Origin: an uncultured Erysipelotrichaceae bacterium
GTDB taxonomy: Bacteria > Bacillota_I > Bacilli_A > RF39 > UBA660
Direction of reading: 5' to 3'
Assembly (NCBI GenBank): GCA_951801995.1
Contig: CATOOY010000031.1
Coordinates: 1-14,607 of the forward strand
DNA length: 14,607 bases
The notes under the pieces were generated by a model. That model was not told the origin of the DNA. It did not search any database and saw only the letters and a program-made list of their open reading frames with translations. A program made the position numbers and the translations under genes. Shown piece after piece: positions 13,615-14,607 of the stretch. The stretch's first letter is position 1. Each line of letters starts with the position of its first letter.

Positions 13615-14607
13615 ATGAAAGCTGTTGGCATTATTTGTGAATATAACCCATTTCACAATGGTCATTTGTACCATTTAAAAAAAGTAAAAGAAAAATTCAA
13701 AGATTATACAATTATATTAATAATGAGTTCCACCTTCATGCAAAGAGGAGAAACAAGTCTCATTACAAAATGGGATAAAACGGAAATAGCACTTTTCTAT
13801 GGAGTAGATATCGTAATAGAATTACCTTTTGTATTTGCCACCCAAAGTGCAGATATTTTTGCAAAAGGGGCCATTTATTTATTAAAAGAAATGAATGTAT
13901 CCCATATTGTATTTGGTAGTGAAACAAATGATATAAAAAGTTTAGAAGATATAGCCCAAATACAAAATAAAACATCCTATAATAAAAAAGTAAAAGAAAT
14001 TATACAAAAAGGAGTAAATTATCCTACTGCCTTAAATTTAGCACTTACTTCTTTTCATAAACAAAATATAAATAAACCAAATGATCTTTTAGCACTTTCT
14101 TATATAAAAGCCATACAAGAATTACAAAGTAATATTATACCTATTAGTATCAAAAGAACCAACAATTATCATAAACTTTCTAAAAACACAAATATTACAA
14201 GTGCAAGTAGTATAAGAGAATTAATCAAGCAAAAAAAAGAATTTTCCTCTTATATTCCAGAAAAAACAAGAAAAAAAATAAATAATTCCTTTTTTATTGA
14301 AAATTATTTTCCATTTTTAAAATACAAAATATTAACAGAAATAGATATATTAGACAAATATCAGACAGTTGATGAAGGAATATCTACTAGAATCAAAAAA
14401 TATATTACAGATAGCCAATCACTAGAAGAATTAATTTTAAAAGTAAAAACAAAAAGATATACCTATAATAAATTATCAAGAATGTTTACCCATATTTTAT
14501 GTAACTTTACCAAACAAGAAGCCAATCTCTTCTCCTATCCTACCTATATCCGTATTCTAGGTTTTTCAAAAACAGGAAAACAATATTTAAAGGAAAGAAA
14601 AAAGAAA
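13615..14607 (+). CDS. tmcAL: tRNA(Met) cytidine acetate ligase TmcAL (YlbM family), partial
   Basis: TmcAL uses ATP and acetate to make acetyl-AMP and acetylates the wobble cytidine (ac4C34) of elongator tRNA-Met, which keeps it from reading isoleucine codons. The N-terminus MKAVGIICEYNPFHNGHLYH has the nucleotidyltransferase HxGH-type motif (H14, H17) and the EYNPFHNGH family hallmark. MSSTFMQRGE (37-46) matches the MSGNFVQRGE segment of Bacillus YlbM, and PNDLLALSYIKAI (155-167), SASSIRELI (196-204) and a late RYTYNKLSRM segment are also family features. The ATG has AGGAGG five bases upstream. The frame is open for 331 codons to the right edge without a stop; the family is usually about 400 residues, so only the C-terminus is missing. 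It is the only plus-strand gene and is divergent from the 201-aa gene. Confidence 0.95.
   Translation, partial: MKAVGIICEYNPFHNGHLYHLKKVKEKFKDYTIILIMSSTFMQRGETSLITKWDKTEIALFYGVDIVIELPFVFATQSADIFAKGAIYLLKEMNVSHIVFGSETNDIKSLEDIAQIQNKTSYNKKVKEIIQKGVNYPTALNLALTSFHKQNINKPNDLLALSYIKAIQELQSNIIPISIKRTNNYHKLSKNTNITSASSIRELIKQKKEFSSYIPEKTRKKINNSFFIENYFPFLKYKILTEIDILDKYQTVDEGISTRIKKYITDSQSLEELILKVKTKRYTYNKLSRMFTHILCNFTKQEANLFSYPTYIRILGFSKTGKQYLKERKKK

Noticed and set aside
13763..13975. Minus-strand frame of 70 codons opposite tmcAL
   Set aside because: It is antisense to a well-supported tmcAL; no ribosome site.

Overview
The window is AT-rich DNA from a low-GC Gram-positive bacterium, most likely an uncultured Bacilli-type lineage near the Mollicutes, Acholeplasma or RF39 groups. 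This placement is inferred from base composition and gene content, not from a search. Strong Shine-Dalgarno sequences, consensus sigma-A promoters, a CIRCE/HrcA element, an N-domain-less ClpB and the tmcAL / yceD (DUF177) / rpmF neighbourhood all fit. TGA is a genuine stop: it ends the GT2 gene, ffh and the 314-aa gene. The code is therefore standard, not the Mycoplasma code. All genes are on the minus strand except tmcAL at the right edge.

Layout, right to left as the minus strand is read. (1) At 13.5-13.6 kb a divergent intergenic region separates tmcAL (plus, cut by the right edge) from an unrecognised 201-aa gene. (2) yceD (DUF177) and rpmF (ribosomal protein L32) form a two-gene operon behind their own promoter. 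L32 begins with an eight-residue leader that closely resembles the Prp-cleaved leader of Firmicute L27. (3) A 761-aa surface protein has a pilin-like N-terminus and two Ig-like plus glycine-rich units. It is followed by a strong terminator. (4) A small HAD-family nucleotidase-like gene precedes a Fic-domain gene whose catalytic histidine position is glutamine. (5) clpB lacks the N-domain and is controlled by a perfect CIRCE operator that overlaps its promoter and the stop codon of the Fic gene. (6) An unrecognised 314-aa gene has a near-consensus promoter and its own terminator. (7) ffh encodes the signal recognition particle GTPase. (8) A translationally coupled operon encodes a GT2 glycosyltransferase, an ABC-2 permease, its ATPase and a GT4 glycosyltransferase that runs off the left edge. 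This looks like assembly and export of a cell-surface glycopolymer.

Spacing is very tight. Several intergenic regions hold an intrinsic terminator and the next gene's promoter in the same few dozen bases, and terminator stems or loops often contain the upstream stop codon. There is no gene-free stretch over 300 bases. I saw no tRNA, rRNA, insertion sequence, CRISPR array or attachment site. The items most worth following up are the L32 leader, the CIRCE/promoter/stop-codon overlap at clpB, the Fic protein with Gln for His, and the duplicated glycine-rich surface protein with a nearly identical 107-bp block in its two halves.
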